From positions 2,195 through 66,194 of the forward strand of contig DGXN01000020.1 in the NCBI GenBank assembly GCA_002396335.1: a stretch of 64,000 bases of DNA, in the 5' to 3' direction. Positions 25,663-33,753 of the stretch are shown one piece after another. The stretch's first letter is position 1. Each line of letters starts with the position of its first letter. A program made the position numbers and the translations under genes. Under the pieces are notes generated by a model that had not been told where the DNA came from, made no database searches, and worked only from the letters and a program-made list of their open reading frames with translations. The stretch is from Bacteroidales bacterium UBA4231. GTDB lineage: Bacteria > Bacteroidota > Bacteroidia > Bacteroidales > UBA932.

Positions 25663-28137
25663 TTATTCCCGGACGCAGCGGACGTTAAAGCCCATGTCCG
25701 GGGAACGAGACCAAATTGTCTGATCATCTTGAAGGACTTGAATTTTCGCACACGCCCCGTCCACCGTGGCTGCCCATATCGTACCATTACCGGGATTATA
25801 ATAGGCACCTTCCGTCCCGAAATAACCACTGGCAGGGAATCCTCTGCTGCTAGTGAAATACTGCTCCCCCATGCCTGTAATCTCACTTGAAGACGGCATT
25901 CTCCATCCCGGGGGACAAGGATCAAAGATGGTTTTTCCGGATGAAGACCAGAATGTCATCTTAGAGTCATCAGAACACCAATGGTCACCATTCGTCCAGC
26001 GAGAACTTCCGTTCACCTCGACATAGTAGCTGACAGGCCTCTGGATAGAGGTTGCAACGTTTACCTTTCCTACCTGAACGGATTTTTCGGTTCCCTGAAC
26101 TGCCGCAAGGGTTGTCCCGGAACCCGGTCCCACGAACGGGTCTTTACGTCCCCATTGGTAGTACATTCCGTAACTGAGAGGCGAACCAACACTTGTACTG
26201 AGCGCACCGAGATTACGGTTCATCATCTGCACGCTATTGGCTCCAGTCAGATAAGATTCATCATAGTTGTGGAACCAAATATGCCAACTCCAAAGGATGT
26301 TGCCGGAGCCGTCCTTGATGGCCACCAGAGCGTTTCCTTCTTTGTAAGTATCGCCTGTTGAGAAATAGACATAGCCGTCGGCATAGCTGATGTCCTTAAT
26401 CAGTTCACCGGCAGCAGGGGCGACGGTCGTGTTGAAGGTAGCCCAGACCAGCTCGGCGGAGGCAATGGTCGCAGGGTCGGTATCCTTGCTTATACCGGCC
26501 AGATCGGCATAGCCGTTACCCTTGACAGTGGCCTTGAGCTTATATTTCCCAGCCGCGGAGACAATGTAGCAGTTGGCGGTGGCCAGGGCGCTGAGGTTCT
26601 TGTACTCCGGAGCGACAGTGGACACGGCGCGGACGGGAATGAATATATAGCGTCCGTCTGAGGAGTAGTCGGCGTCGCCTGTTTCGGCAAAATGGAGTTG
26701 CCTGCAGACCCAACTATGATCTCCCCATCTGTTGCTTGCAGTGGCATCCCAATCACCCATGTATCGGCCTTCATCGCTGTGGAAGGCAGTTCCGTCCCAA
26801 TAGCCTGCCGCGGGGAGATAGATGACTCCGCCCGCACCTGTGATGGAACGGGTCTTGTTGCCGCCATCTACGGGATACACCCAGCCGGCAGACCAGGTGT
26901 TGCTGTTATAATCACCCTTTGTCTTCCAGCCCGGTCCCAACCAGACTGTTGCTGGGTCGTCATAAGCGTCAAGCGTGCAATTGGCATTGTACTTAAAAAG
27001 ATGGCTGCCATCGTCCGTGCACCAGAAATTACCGGAGATGTTAGGGTCCTCCTTGAAGCACCAGAGCGGGTCCTGCGACCAGGGAATAATCTCCCCATAT
27101 TGGAAATAGAGACCGAAATCATCAACATCGTCCGCACCGACATTCCGGTCGGCGAAATACAGGGATCCGTCCCCGTACAAGTCCACCTTGTCCGGCTCCG
27201 AAGCCGCGCGCACCCATCCGGTATTGGGTAGTTTCACTGCGCTATGACTGGAGAGCGACTTGGTGAACGTTCTGGTGAGGGCGGGACCCTGGGTATCAAA
27301 GAGCAGGAAGCGGCGTTCTTCGGCCGAAGACCAGGCCGACTCGTCGATGATGCCGCTGAAAAGGATGCCCTCGCCGTATTTGCAGCCGGCCATGGGCTCG
27401 CCGTATGCGCGTTCCTTCTGGAAGAATACGCCATCCTGACCGAGGGTATAGCAAGACGCCGGCTTCACCTTCTGCACGGCCAGGCGGTACCGGTCGTTCT
27501 CATTGTACCTGTCCCCGTCCGCCGCGATGTAGAACTGGACGAACCCGTCCGGAATGGTCATGTCAAGCGTTCCGCTGAGGGTGGTTACATCGCTTGTGGA
27601 AGTGAGGGTGTAGGCAGACTGTTCCGCTTTCAGATAGTAAGTGAAGATATTTCTTGTGGTATAGCCATAATTCCTGTCCGAGCCCTGGAAAACATCAAAG
27701 GCTTTGAAAGTGTAGCTGCTGCCATCTTTCGAGACCAGAAGTGGAACGGGCGTGTATCCGGAATAGGCCCCGAGCCGGAACGGGAAATACACCGCGCTCA
27801 TGGTGGCGCCGCTCTCTTCCAGGCCAGTGCCGTCCCAGCCGTCCGAGAAGGCCGCGTCCCAGCCGGAGGCCGTTCGGGTCAGCGTCGCATACTTCGGTGT
27901 GTCAGAAATAGTTACGTTGTTGAAGAACACATACACCACGTCGCCAGTCTCCCAGCCGGTCTTTACGGCCTTGGTCTGCACGTCCGCTTGATTTACCTGA
28001 ATATTGAACACAATTCGGCCTTCTGTCTTTTCCGCAGCAGGTTTTTCCTCCGGTTCAACAGTTTCTTGCTCGTTGATTTTCGCGCACGAGAGTGCGGTAG
28101 CAACGGCCAGCAGGGTGATGATCCAAATCTTTTTCAT
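25663..28137 (-). CDS. FISUMP-like lipoprotein with fimbrillin-like N-terminus (copy 1)
   Basis: 824 aa from MKKIWI; lipobox LSC gives a lipid-anchored surface or periplasmic protein. Residues about 40-330 resemble fimbrillin-like (Mfa-like) domains (TKAVKTGWETGDVVYVFF). The C-terminal half carries the module seen repeatedly in this window: NCYIVSAAGKYK, ILWSWHIW, MNRNLGAL, YYQWGRKDPF, FDPCPPGWRMPS and a final NVRCVRE. This resembles the Fibrobacter major paralogous domain (TIGR02145), of unknown function. An extra WGDHSW-type segment sits in the middle. It is paralogous to the gene at 28365; blocks are nearly identical at DNA level while others are unrelated. Confidence 0.75.
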   Translation of the reverse strand: MKKIWIITLLAVATALSCAKINEQETVEPEEKPAAEKTEGRIVFNIQVNQADVQTKAVKTGWETGDVVYVFFNNVTISDTPKYATLTRTASGWDAAFSDGWDGTGLEESGATMSAVYFPFRLGAYSGYTPVPLLVSKDGSSYTFKAFDVFQGSDRNYGYTTRNIFTYYLKAEQSAYTLTSTSDVTTLSGTLDMTIPDGFVQFYIAADGDRYNENDRYRLAVQKVKPASCYTLGQDGVFFQKERAYGEPMAGCKYGEGILFSGIIDESAWSSAEERRFLLFDTQGPALTRTFTKSLSSHSAVKLPNTGWVRAASEPDKVDLYGDGSLYFADRNVGADDVDDFGLYFQYGEIIPWSQDPLWCFKEDPNISGNFWCTDDGSHLFKYNANCTLDAYDDPATVWLGPGWKTKGDYNSNTWSAGWVYPVDGGNKTRSITGAGGVIYLPAAGYWDGTAFHSDEGRYMGDWDATASNRWGDHSWVCRQLHFAETGDADYSSDGRYIFIPVRAVSTVAPEYKNLSALATANCYIVSAAGKYKLKATVKGNGYADLAGISKDTDPATIASAELVWATFNTTVAPAAGELIKDISYADGYVYFSTGDTYKEGNALVAIKDGSGNILWSWHIWFHNYDESYLTGANSVQMMNRNLGALSTSVGSPLSYGMYYQWGRKDPFVGPGSGTTLAAVQGTEKSVQVGKVNVATSIQRPVSYYVEVNGSSRWTNGDHWCSDDSKMTFWSSSGKTIFDPCPPGWRMPSSSEITGMGEQYFTSSRGFPASGYFGTEGAYYNPGNGTIWAATVDGACAKIQVLQDDQTIWSRSPDMGFNVRCVRE
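26306..26581 (-). repeat. Near-identical 276-bp block shared by the two lipoprotein copies
   Basis: This block and 29035-29311 differ at only about a dozen positions, while the sequence on either side diverges strongly. Together with the shared 5' block (27960-28256 and 30440-30736) this shows tandem duplication followed by exchange or replacement of segments. Confidence 0.7.
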
Positions 28138-28151
28138 AACTCCTCCCTTTT

Positions 28152-28289
28152 TTACCATGTTTCTTCTGGGTTGAATGAATTGAAATCAGGGGAAGCCACA
28201 AGGATGGCCTGCTCCATAGACAAGTCGAAAGACTTGACTTCCGGCTTTTCGTAAACCGCTCTCTGGTCTGTTGTCAGTGTTTTTTCCAT
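28152..28289 (-). CDS. 45-aa small ORF preceding lipoprotein copy 1
   Basis: Starts MEKTLTTDQRAVYEKPEVKS and ends in FNPEETW. It lies 14 bp before the lipoprotein start, with an AGGAGG between. The last 34 codons are almost identical to the small ORF at 30632, and the first ten differ at several positions. It has no signal peptide. Short KPE(V)-type ORFs ahead of lipoprotein genes are a recurring, unexplained feature of Bacteroidota. It may be a leader, a coupling ORF or a peptide precursor. Confidence 0.6.
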   Translation of the reverse strand: MEKTLTTDQRAVYEKPEVKSFDLSMEQAILVASPDFNSFNPEETW

Positions 28290-28364
28290 GGCTATAACGA
28301 AATATTTTCAAAAATACCCTCCCAGCGGAGATTTATCGCTCCTATTTGTAGAGCTGTTTGCCTG

Positions 28365-30617
28365 TTATTCCCGGACGCAGCGGACGTTGTAGCCGTGTCC
28401 TTCGAATGAACCGTCTCCCAAGGTTGGACTTCCCCCGTTGTCGGATGCCAAAGCGTTGCCATCGCCACGCGCCCACACACGGATGAGGCTTCCAGTGTTG
28501 TTGTGGTCGGATCCCCAGCGGTCTCCAGTGGCAGGGTACCAGGCCTCGCCATTGAATACACAGCCGTGGTACGTACTCCAGTCGCCATTCTTAGGAACAA
28601 AAGATGTAGAATTGAATCCTGAAGCACTCCAAAGGTTCGAAGGGCCTACATGCCAGCCTGGCGGGCAGGGGTCGAAGATGGTCTTGTCGCTGGCGGTCCA
28701 GTAGTTTGGACTGCCGCCCCAGCCGTTTGTTCCAAAGACCACGGTCGGTCTCAGGATAGAGGATGCGAGGTTCGAAGAGCCCGCTGAACTGGTATATGTG
28801 CCAAGGACGCCAAGAGCAGTATAACCGGTACGTGTCGCCGACATCATGAACGGATCTTTCCGGCCGTTCTGATAGGCGAAGCCGAAGTCCAGGGCATTGT
28901 CTGCGGCATAGCAGTTGGTCAAGGCGCCCAGGTTGCGGTCCATTACCACATAGCCGGAGCCCGGATATGTCTGGGCCTGAGCGGCAAGATCGTCACTCTC
29001 AAACCATAGGTGCCAACTCCACAGGATATTGTCGGAGCCGTCCTTGATGGCCACCAGAGCGTTTCCTTCTTTATAAGTATCGCCTGTTGAGAAATAGACA
29101 TAGCCGTCGGCATAGCTGATGTCCTTGATCAGTTCACCGGCAGCAGGGGCGACGGTCGTGTTGAAGGTAGCCCAGACCAGTTCGGCGGAGGCGATGGTCG
29201 CAGCGTCCGTGTCCTTGCTGATACCGGCCAGATCGGCATAGCCGTTACCCTTGACGGTGGCCTTGAACTTATATTTCCCGGCCGCGGAGACAATGTAGCA
29301 GTTGGCGGTGGCAGAGGCGCTGAGGTCGACACAATTATTTACAGGTCTCACCAGGCAGGAGGGATAACTGCTGCTGTAGGTGTACATGTAATGAGATCCG
29401 TTAGTCAGAATGGTGAGACCCCTTGCATCACCACTGCCGGGCGAAGACAGGTAAACGTCGGAATTGGTTCCATGAGGCAGAAACAGAAAACCGCTGTCGG
29501 CCTTGACAACCGATCCCAACTGACCGTGGACTGTAAGCAGGGTGAAGGAACAATTGTCGTTGATTCCCTTGAGTTGATCCTCAGTGGGGAGCGTCACACC
29601 CAGAGCATAGGCGCTGCCGGGAGTGTAGGTCACATCTATTGATTCCGGGACAGACTGACCATAGTTGCAACTGTACCACTCGCCCAGCGAAGTGCCTGAT
29701 TTGTACAGTTGCACAGTGATGTCACTGCCTACGGGGACCCATTTACCCTCGTTTGGCGTCCCGGAAACGACCGCATAAACATTATCATTGGCCGGCAGTT
29801 TCACGGCGCTGTGGCTCGAGAGAGTCTTTCCGCTGACGAAATAGTCGGCGCGGGAGTTGTCGGCGGTCTTGGTCTTGGCGAAGTAATAGCTGCCACTGTA
29901 GGCATAACTGCCGTTGAGCTTCCCGCTGAAAAGGTAACCACCCTGATAGGCGTAACCCGTCATATCGTTGCCTGCGATCTTGTCGGATGTTTCCGTGATG
30001 GTGCCGTCGGCGGATATGGAAGCCACACCCACGGGAATCACGGCATCCGTGCCGAGGGTATATGCCTCGTTAACGGCCGACGCATCCTCCACGAAGAACT
30101 GAACATACTCGTCAGGGATCAGCATGTTTAAGGCCCCGCTCACTTCGTTGTCCTTGACAGTATACGGAAGCGATGCGGTAAGGTAGTAAGTATAATACGT
30201 CTTGTCGAATATGAAACTCGTTCCACTGGCGGAGACAACCGCATCACTGCCGAAGGGCAGAAAAACCGCCCGCATCGTGCCGGTGTCACCATTCTGAAGA
30301 CCGAGAGCATCGGGGGTAAGCGTCGCACCGTTATATTCGGCCGAGGTCCACGACGTACCATCGAATGTCATTTTCAAGTGTTTCGGAGCAGCGGCGCCGG
30401 AGAAGAACACATACACCACGTCGCCAGTCTCCCAGCCGGTCTTTACGGCCTTGGTCTGTCCTTCCGCCTGATTCACCTGAATATTGAACACAATTCGGCC
30501 TTCTGTCTTTTCCGCAGCAGGTTTATCCTCCGGTTCAACAGTTTCTTGCTCGTTGATTTTCGCGCACGAGAGTGCGGTAGCAACGGCCAGCAGGGTGATG
30601 ATCCAATTCTTTTTCAT
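28365..30617 (-). CDS. FISUMP-like lipoprotein with fimbrillin-like N-terminus (copy 2)
   Basis: 750 aa from MKKNWI, lipobox LSC. The first 60 residues match copy 1 almost exactly; residues about 70-330 are a different fimbrillin-like domain. The module then resumes with NCYIVSAAGKYKFKATVKG, ILWSWHLWF, VMDRNLGAL, YQNGRKDPF, FDPCPPGWHVG and NVRCVRE. The predicted location is the outer membrane surface. Function is unknown; adhesion or glycan binding is plausible. It is preceded by the 45-aa ORF at 30632 and lies in the operon divergent from the Kelch-AraC regulator. Confidence 0.75.
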   Translation of the reverse strand: MKKNWIITLLAVATALSCAKINEQETVEPEDKPAAEKTEGRIVFNIQVNQAEGQTKAVKTGWETGDVVYVFFSGAAAPKHLKMTFDGTSWTSAEYNGATLTPDALGLQNGDTGTMRAVFLPFGSDAVVSASGTSFIFDKTYYTYYLTASLPYTVKDNEVSGALNMLIPDEYVQFFVEDASAVNEAYTLGTDAVIPVGVASISADGTITETSDKIAGNDMTGYAYQGGYLFSGKLNGSYAYSGSYYFAKTKTADNSRADYFVSGKTLSSHSAVKLPANDNVYAVVSGTPNEGKWVPVGSDITVQLYKSGTSLGEWYSCNYGQSVPESIDVTYTPGSAYALGVTLPTEDQLKGINDNCSFTLLTVHGQLGSVVKADSGFLFLPHGTNSDVYLSSPGSGDARGLTILTNGSHYMYTYSSSYPSCLVRPVNNCVDLSASATANCYIVSAAGKYKFKATVKGNGYADLAGISKDTDAATIASAELVWATFNTTVAPAAGELIKDISYADGYVYFSTGDTYKEGNALVAIKDGSDNILWSWHLWFESDDLAAQAQTYPGSGYVVMDRNLGALTNCYAADNALDFGFAYQNGRKDPFMMSATRTGYTALGVLGTYTSSAGSSNLASSILRPTVVFGTNGWGGSPNYWTASDKTIFDPCPPGWHVGPSNLWSASGFNSTSFVPKNGDWSTYHGCVFNGEAWYPATGDRWGSDHNNTGSLIRVWARGDGNALASDNGGSPTLGDGSFEGHGYNVRCVRE

Positions 30618-30631
30618 AACTCCTCCTTTTT

Positions 30632-30769
30632 TTACCATGTTTCTTCTGGGTTGAATGGATTGAAATCAGGGGAAGCCACAAGGATGGCCTGCTCCATAGA
30701 CAAGTCAAAAGACTTGACTTCCGGCTTTTCGTAAACCTTCTTCCGGTCGGTGATCGGGTGTTTTTCCAT
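30632..30769 (-). CDS. 45-aa small ORF preceding lipoprotein copy 2
   Basis: Starts MEKHPITDRKKVYEKPEVKS and ends FNPEETW, 14 bp before the lipoprotein start, with AGGAGG in the gap. It is paralogous to the ORF at 28152; the conservation of the reading frame across both copies and the matched spacing support real translation. Confidence 0.6.
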   Translation of the reverse strand: MEKHPITDRKKVYEKPEVKSFDLSMEQAILVASPDFNPFNPEETW

Positions 30770-30778
30770 GGTATTGTA

Positions 30779-30928
30779 TTAACGCTTAATTTTCACTTTC
30801 CTTGTATTTGCGGCCCTGGACGTCGTTCGGCCAGAAATAAACCCTGGGATTACTTCGGCTGAGCAGCCTGTCAGGAGCAGCGACAGCGAGCCGACCATCA
30901 GAGAATGACAAAACAGGGGACCTTTCAT
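30779..30928 (-). CDS. Possible 49-aa lipoprotein ORF
   Basis: Starts MKGPLFCHSLMVGSLSLL with a lipobox LTGC and a short basic tail. It lies 9 bp before the small ORF at 30632 and 20 bp after a TACATTTG -7 box. The lipobox suggests a small surface lipoprotein or the remnant of a longer one. An overlapping open frame in another register exists, so this call is tentative. Confidence 0.35.
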   Translation of the reverse strand: MKGPLFCHSLMVGSLSLLLTGCSAEVIPGFISGRTTSRAANTRKVKIKR

Positions 30929-30947
30929 AAATTATCTGATTAGTTGA

Positions 30948-30955
30948 CAAATGTA
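30948..30955 (-). promoter_or_regulatory. -7 promoter box for the duplicated lipoprotein operon
   Basis: TACATTTG on the minus strand, about 20 bp before the small lipoprotein ORF. It is divergent from the Kelch-AraC gene promoter 150 bp away. Confidence 0.45.
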
Positions 30956-31038
30956 ACCATCCTCCCGCGCAGGATAACTCCCAATGAAAGAAAAGCCAAC
31001 TTCTATTAGGCGAAAATGTCAAAAGAGAAGGTGATTTT

Positions 31039-31062
31039 ACTCCTGATTCGGGAATTAGGAGT
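31039..31062. promoter_or_regulatory. 24-bp palindrome in the divergent regulatory region
   Basis: ACTCCTGATTC and GAATTAGGAGT form 11-bp arms with one mismatch around GG. It lies between the divergent promoters of the lipoprotein operon and the Kelch-AraC gene, a natural site for an operator. An alternative reading is a terminator, since GTGTTTTT follows on the plus strand. Confidence 0.45.
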
Positions 31063-31104
31063 GTGTTTTTCGGAAAGTGAATCAACCGACTGGCGGAATT
31101 ATCT

Positions 31105-31112
31105 TATCTTTG
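31105..31112 (+). promoter_or_regulatory. -7 promoter box for the Kelch-AraC gene
   Basis: TATCTTTG on the plus strand ends six bases before the ATG at 31119, so the transcript may be leaderless. No good -33 element is seen. Confidence 0.5.
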
Positions 31113-31118
31113 TACCGT

Positions 31119-32759
31119 ATGAATAAACGCTTGACCTGCTTAATCCTCTTCCTTGCTTCGGCCTTTTCAGCGGCCGGAGCGGGTGTTCCGACGGTCAAGA
31201 TGGAGGCCCGGCGCCTGCCGGATTTGAATATTCCGCGCATGGGCCATGCGCTTTTGTATATCAACGGTGAACTCACCGTCATCGGCGGCCATACCACCGG
31301 TTTCATTCCCACTGCAACGGCAGAGTTTTTCAAAGATGGCAAGTGGACGGTCATCCCCTCCCTTTACACGCACGACAACGGCTTCTGCCTCACGCTGAGA
31401 GACGGAAATGTCCTGCTGGGCGGAGGGCTTTCGGAAGCGTTCGGCGTGGGACAGAGTTTCTCCGTAGAGCGCTACCTCCCGGCAGAACATTCTTTTGAGC
31501 CCATTCCCATTCTGGACCGCAGGCGTGCAGCCTCATCGGCCCTGGAAATGGAAGACGGTACCATCCTGGTTTCCGGAAACTGGTATGCGGCCGACGCGCT
31601 GGAACTGTATTCGGCCACGGACGGCTTTGTCACGGTGAAGCAGACTGCCGAAAACCGGAGCTACCCCTGGATACTCCCCACCGCGCCGGACAACGCCATC
31701 ATTTTCAGCGCTGTCGATTCCTGGGGAAAACGGGGTCAAGGACGGGTGGACCGGCTGCATGGGGAACCTTTCGAGGAGACGCTGCTTCGGTCGTCGGCAT
31801 TGCCCATGTGTTCGGATGCCAACGCGCAGCGGAATCCCTGCAAGATCGGAGACTACGACTACCTGCTCCTGACCCATAATGACAGTTTGGAGTTCAACGG
31901 CATCATGCGGATTCACAAAGAGGATTTTTCCATGCTGGAACTTCAGGTGCAGATCCCTCTTGAAGGAGTAAACGGGCCCATCCGTTATTATCACCCGCTT
32001 CTCGGTCATGGCGAGAATGCCTGGGCATTTGGAACCGATACTGACGGACGGGCCTATCTCCTTCAAATTGGCTACAAACCCGCCCTGAAAGGCGGAAAGG
32101 CCACGCTCAAGCTGCACTACACGGATCCCTTGGAGGATCTGCCCATGTACGGCGCCTGCACCATGCTGCCTGACGGACGGATTGCCCTCGCCGGCGGAAT
32201 CGACGGGTCCAATTATAAGCCTTACGCTTCCGCCTATATCTTTGACCCTAATGAGGCGACACTTGTTGCCGACTCCGGCTCCCGCGTCCGGTCGGCCGGA
32301 ATGGTGGCCGGCATACTTGCGGGACTGGCCCTGGCTGGCCTGGGCTGGTGGCTGGCACATCGCAGAAAAAAAGCCCACGGAGGGCTTTCTGTGCCGGATC
32401 AGGCGGAATTGCCGGAACCGCAGATCCAGCGGGACCGGGATCTTTTTGAGCGGGTATCGGCCCTGATGGAAGACGGCCTGTATACACAGAAAGGCCTCAC
32501 CATCGCAGACCTGGCCACCGCCCTCGGAACCAATACCAAGTATATTTCCTCCTGCATCAACGCCGGGGCCGGCTGCTCTTTCCTGGATTATATGAACGGC
32601 TACCGGATCCGCTTCGCCCAGAAAAAGCTGCTGGAAGAGCCCCAGATGCGAATCTCCGACATTGCCGACGCCGCCGGCTTCGCATCGGAATCGGCCTTTT
32701 ACCGGAATTTCAAGACGGTCACCGGATTCACGCCGGCCGAATGGCTGAAACAGCAGTAG
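31119..32759 (+). CDS. Membrane-anchored one-component regulator: Kelch sensor and AraC-type HTH
   Basis: 546 aa from MNKRLTCL. A signal sequence (to about residue 25) is followed by a periplasmic Kelch/beta-propeller-like domain of about 360 residues (GHALLYINGELTVIGGH, DGNVLLGGGLSEA, DGTILVSGNW, DGRIALAGGIDGS). One transmembrane helix follows (391-413), then a basic stop-transfer HRRKK. A cytoplasmic AraC HTH domain ends the protein (about 440-546: LTIADLATALGTNTKYIS, ISDIADAAGFASESAFYRNF, GFTPAEW). It resembles the output and topology of hybrid two-component systems without kinase or receiver domains. It is divergent from the duplicated lipoprotein operon, a likely target. Confidence 0.85.
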   Translation: MNKRLTCLILFLASAFSAAGAGVPTVKMEARRLPDLNIPRMGHALLYINGELTVIGGHTTGFIPTATAEFFKDGKWTVIPSLYTHDNGFCLTLRDGNVLLGGGLSEAFGVGQSFSVERYLPAEHSFEPIPILDRRRAASSALEMEDGTILVSGNWYAADALELYSATDGFVTVKQTAENRSYPWILPTAPDNAIIFSAVDSWGKRGQGRVDRLHGEPFEETLLRSSALPMCSDANAQRNPCKIGDYDYLLLTHNDSLEFNGIMRIHKEDFSMLELQVQIPLEGVNGPIRYYHPLLGHGENAWAFGTDTDGRAYLLQIGYKPALKGGKATLKLHYTDPLEDLPMYGACTMLPDGRIALAGGIDGSNYKPYASAYIFDPNEATLVADSGSRVRSAGMVAGILAGLALAGLGWWLAHRRKKAHGGLSVPDQAELPEPQIQRDRDLFERVSALMEDGLYTQKGLTIADLATALGTNTKYISSCINAGAGCSFLDYMNGYRIRFAQKKLLEEPQMRISDIADAAGFASESAFYRNFKTVTGFTPAEWLKQQ

Positions 32760-32779
32760 GTATCCCCGCGAAAAAATCG

Positions 32780-32787
32780 TACCTTTG
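32780..32787 (+). promoter_or_regulatory. -7 promoter box for rsmA
   Basis: TACCTTTG on the plus strand, five bases before the rsmA ATG; it begins 20 bp past the stop of the regulator gene. Confidence 0.5.
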
Positions 32788-32792
32788 CATCC

Positions 32793-33593
32793 ATGACAGA
32801 AGTACGCGCAAAAAAAGCCCTCGGGCAGCATTTCCTGACAGACCAGAAAGTAGCCCGCGCCATTGTGGACGCGCTCGGCAGGACAGTTACGCCCGTGCTG
32901 GAGGTCGGCCCCGGGATGGGGGTGCTGACCCAGTATCTTTTGGAGCGGGAGGACATTGACCTCAAGCTCATCGAACTGGATTCCGAGAGTGTGGATTACC
33001 TCCTGACGCACTTCCAGGGCATGCAGGGGCGGCTCATGGAAGGAGATTTCCTGGCGCTGAAGCTGGAGAAAATCTTTCCGGGAGAATTTGCCATCATCGG
33101 CAATTTCCCCTACAACATTTCTTCGCAGATTTTCTTCAAAGTACTTGATTATAAGGACCGTGTCCCCGAAGTGGTTGGCATGGTCCAGAAAGAAGTGGCC
33201 GAGCGCATCGCCGAAAAACCCGGCTCCAAAACCTACGGCATCCTGTCCGTGCTCCTGCAGGCCTGGTACGACATCGAGTACCTGTTCACCGTCGGCTCCG
33301 GCTGCTTTGCGCCGCCGCCCAAGGTGGAGAGCGCCGTTATCCGGCTTACGCGGAACGGCCGGACGGACCTCGGCTGCGACGAGGCCCTGTTCAAGACCGT
33401 TGTGAAAACCGCCTTCGGCCAGCGGCGGAAGATGATGCGCAACCCCCTCAAACCCCTCGCCCGCGCCAAAGCCGACCGGCTGGGCTGGTCTGAGGAGCAG
33501 CTGCAGGACTTTCTCTCGCAGGAAGTCTTCACCCTTCGGCCCGAAAAACTGGGCGTGGAGGACTTTGTCGCACTGACGAATCTGCTTGCCTGA
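32793..33593 (+). CDS. rsmA: 16S rRNA dimethyladenosine transferase
   Basis: 266 aa. KKALGQHFL at the N-terminus, the SAM-binding EVGPGMG (37-43) and the catalytic NFPYNIS (104-110) identify KsgA/RsmA. It dimethylates two adjacent adenines near the 3' end of 16S rRNA (A1518 and A1519 in E. coli numbering) during small-subunit maturation; its loss gives kasugamycin resistance. It probably has its own promoter and ends at the hairpin at 33634. Confidence 0.97.
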   Translation: MTEVRAKKALGQHFLTDQKVARAIVDALGRTVTPVLEVGPGMGVLTQYLLEREDIDLKLIELDSESVDYLLTHFQGMQGRLMEGDFLALKLEKIFPGEFAIIGNFPYNISSQIFFKVLDYKDRVPEVVGMVQKEVAERIAEKPGSKTYGILSVLLQAWYDIEYLFTVGSGCFAPPPKVESAVIRLTRNGRTDLGCDEALFKTVVKTAFGQRRKMMRNPLKPLARAKADRLGWSEEQLQDFLSQEVFTLRPEKLGVEDFVALTNLLA

Positions 33594-33633
33594 CAAACTC
33601 CGGCTCCTTGTAAACACCGCCCGCAATCCCTCA

Positions 33634-33659
33634 AGGGGTGCACCTGGAAGTGCACCCCT
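33634..33659 (+). terminator. GTGCAC hairpin after rsmA
   Basis: AGGGGTGCAC pairs with GTGCACCCCT around CTGGAA, 40 bp past the rsmA stop. It is followed by TGTTT only, so it is a weak intrinsic terminator by sequence. The same hairpin occurs in opposite orientation at 33708-33737. Confidence 0.55.
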
Positions 33660-33707
33660 GTTTACGTAAAAGACTGTTACACAGCTTATTGAGCGCTTGC
33701 TACATCT

Positions 33708-33737
33708 CAAGGGGTGCACTTCCAGGTGCACCCCTTG
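33708..33737 (-). terminator. GTGCAC hairpin after the MBOAT gene
   Basis: CAAGGGGTGCAC pairs with GTGCACCCCTTG. Read on the minus strand the loop is CTGGAA, identical to the hairpin after rsmA. It lies 16 bp past the MBOAT stop and probably marks the end of the five-gene operon. Confidence 0.55.
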
Positions 33738-33753
33738 GGGAGGGGGAAAAGGA

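Noticed and set aside
30786-31085. 99-codon minus-strand ORF upstream of the small lipoprotein
   Set aside because: It crosses the divergent promoter region and palindrome and has no recognisable feature; the 49-codon lipobox ORF in another frame fits better.
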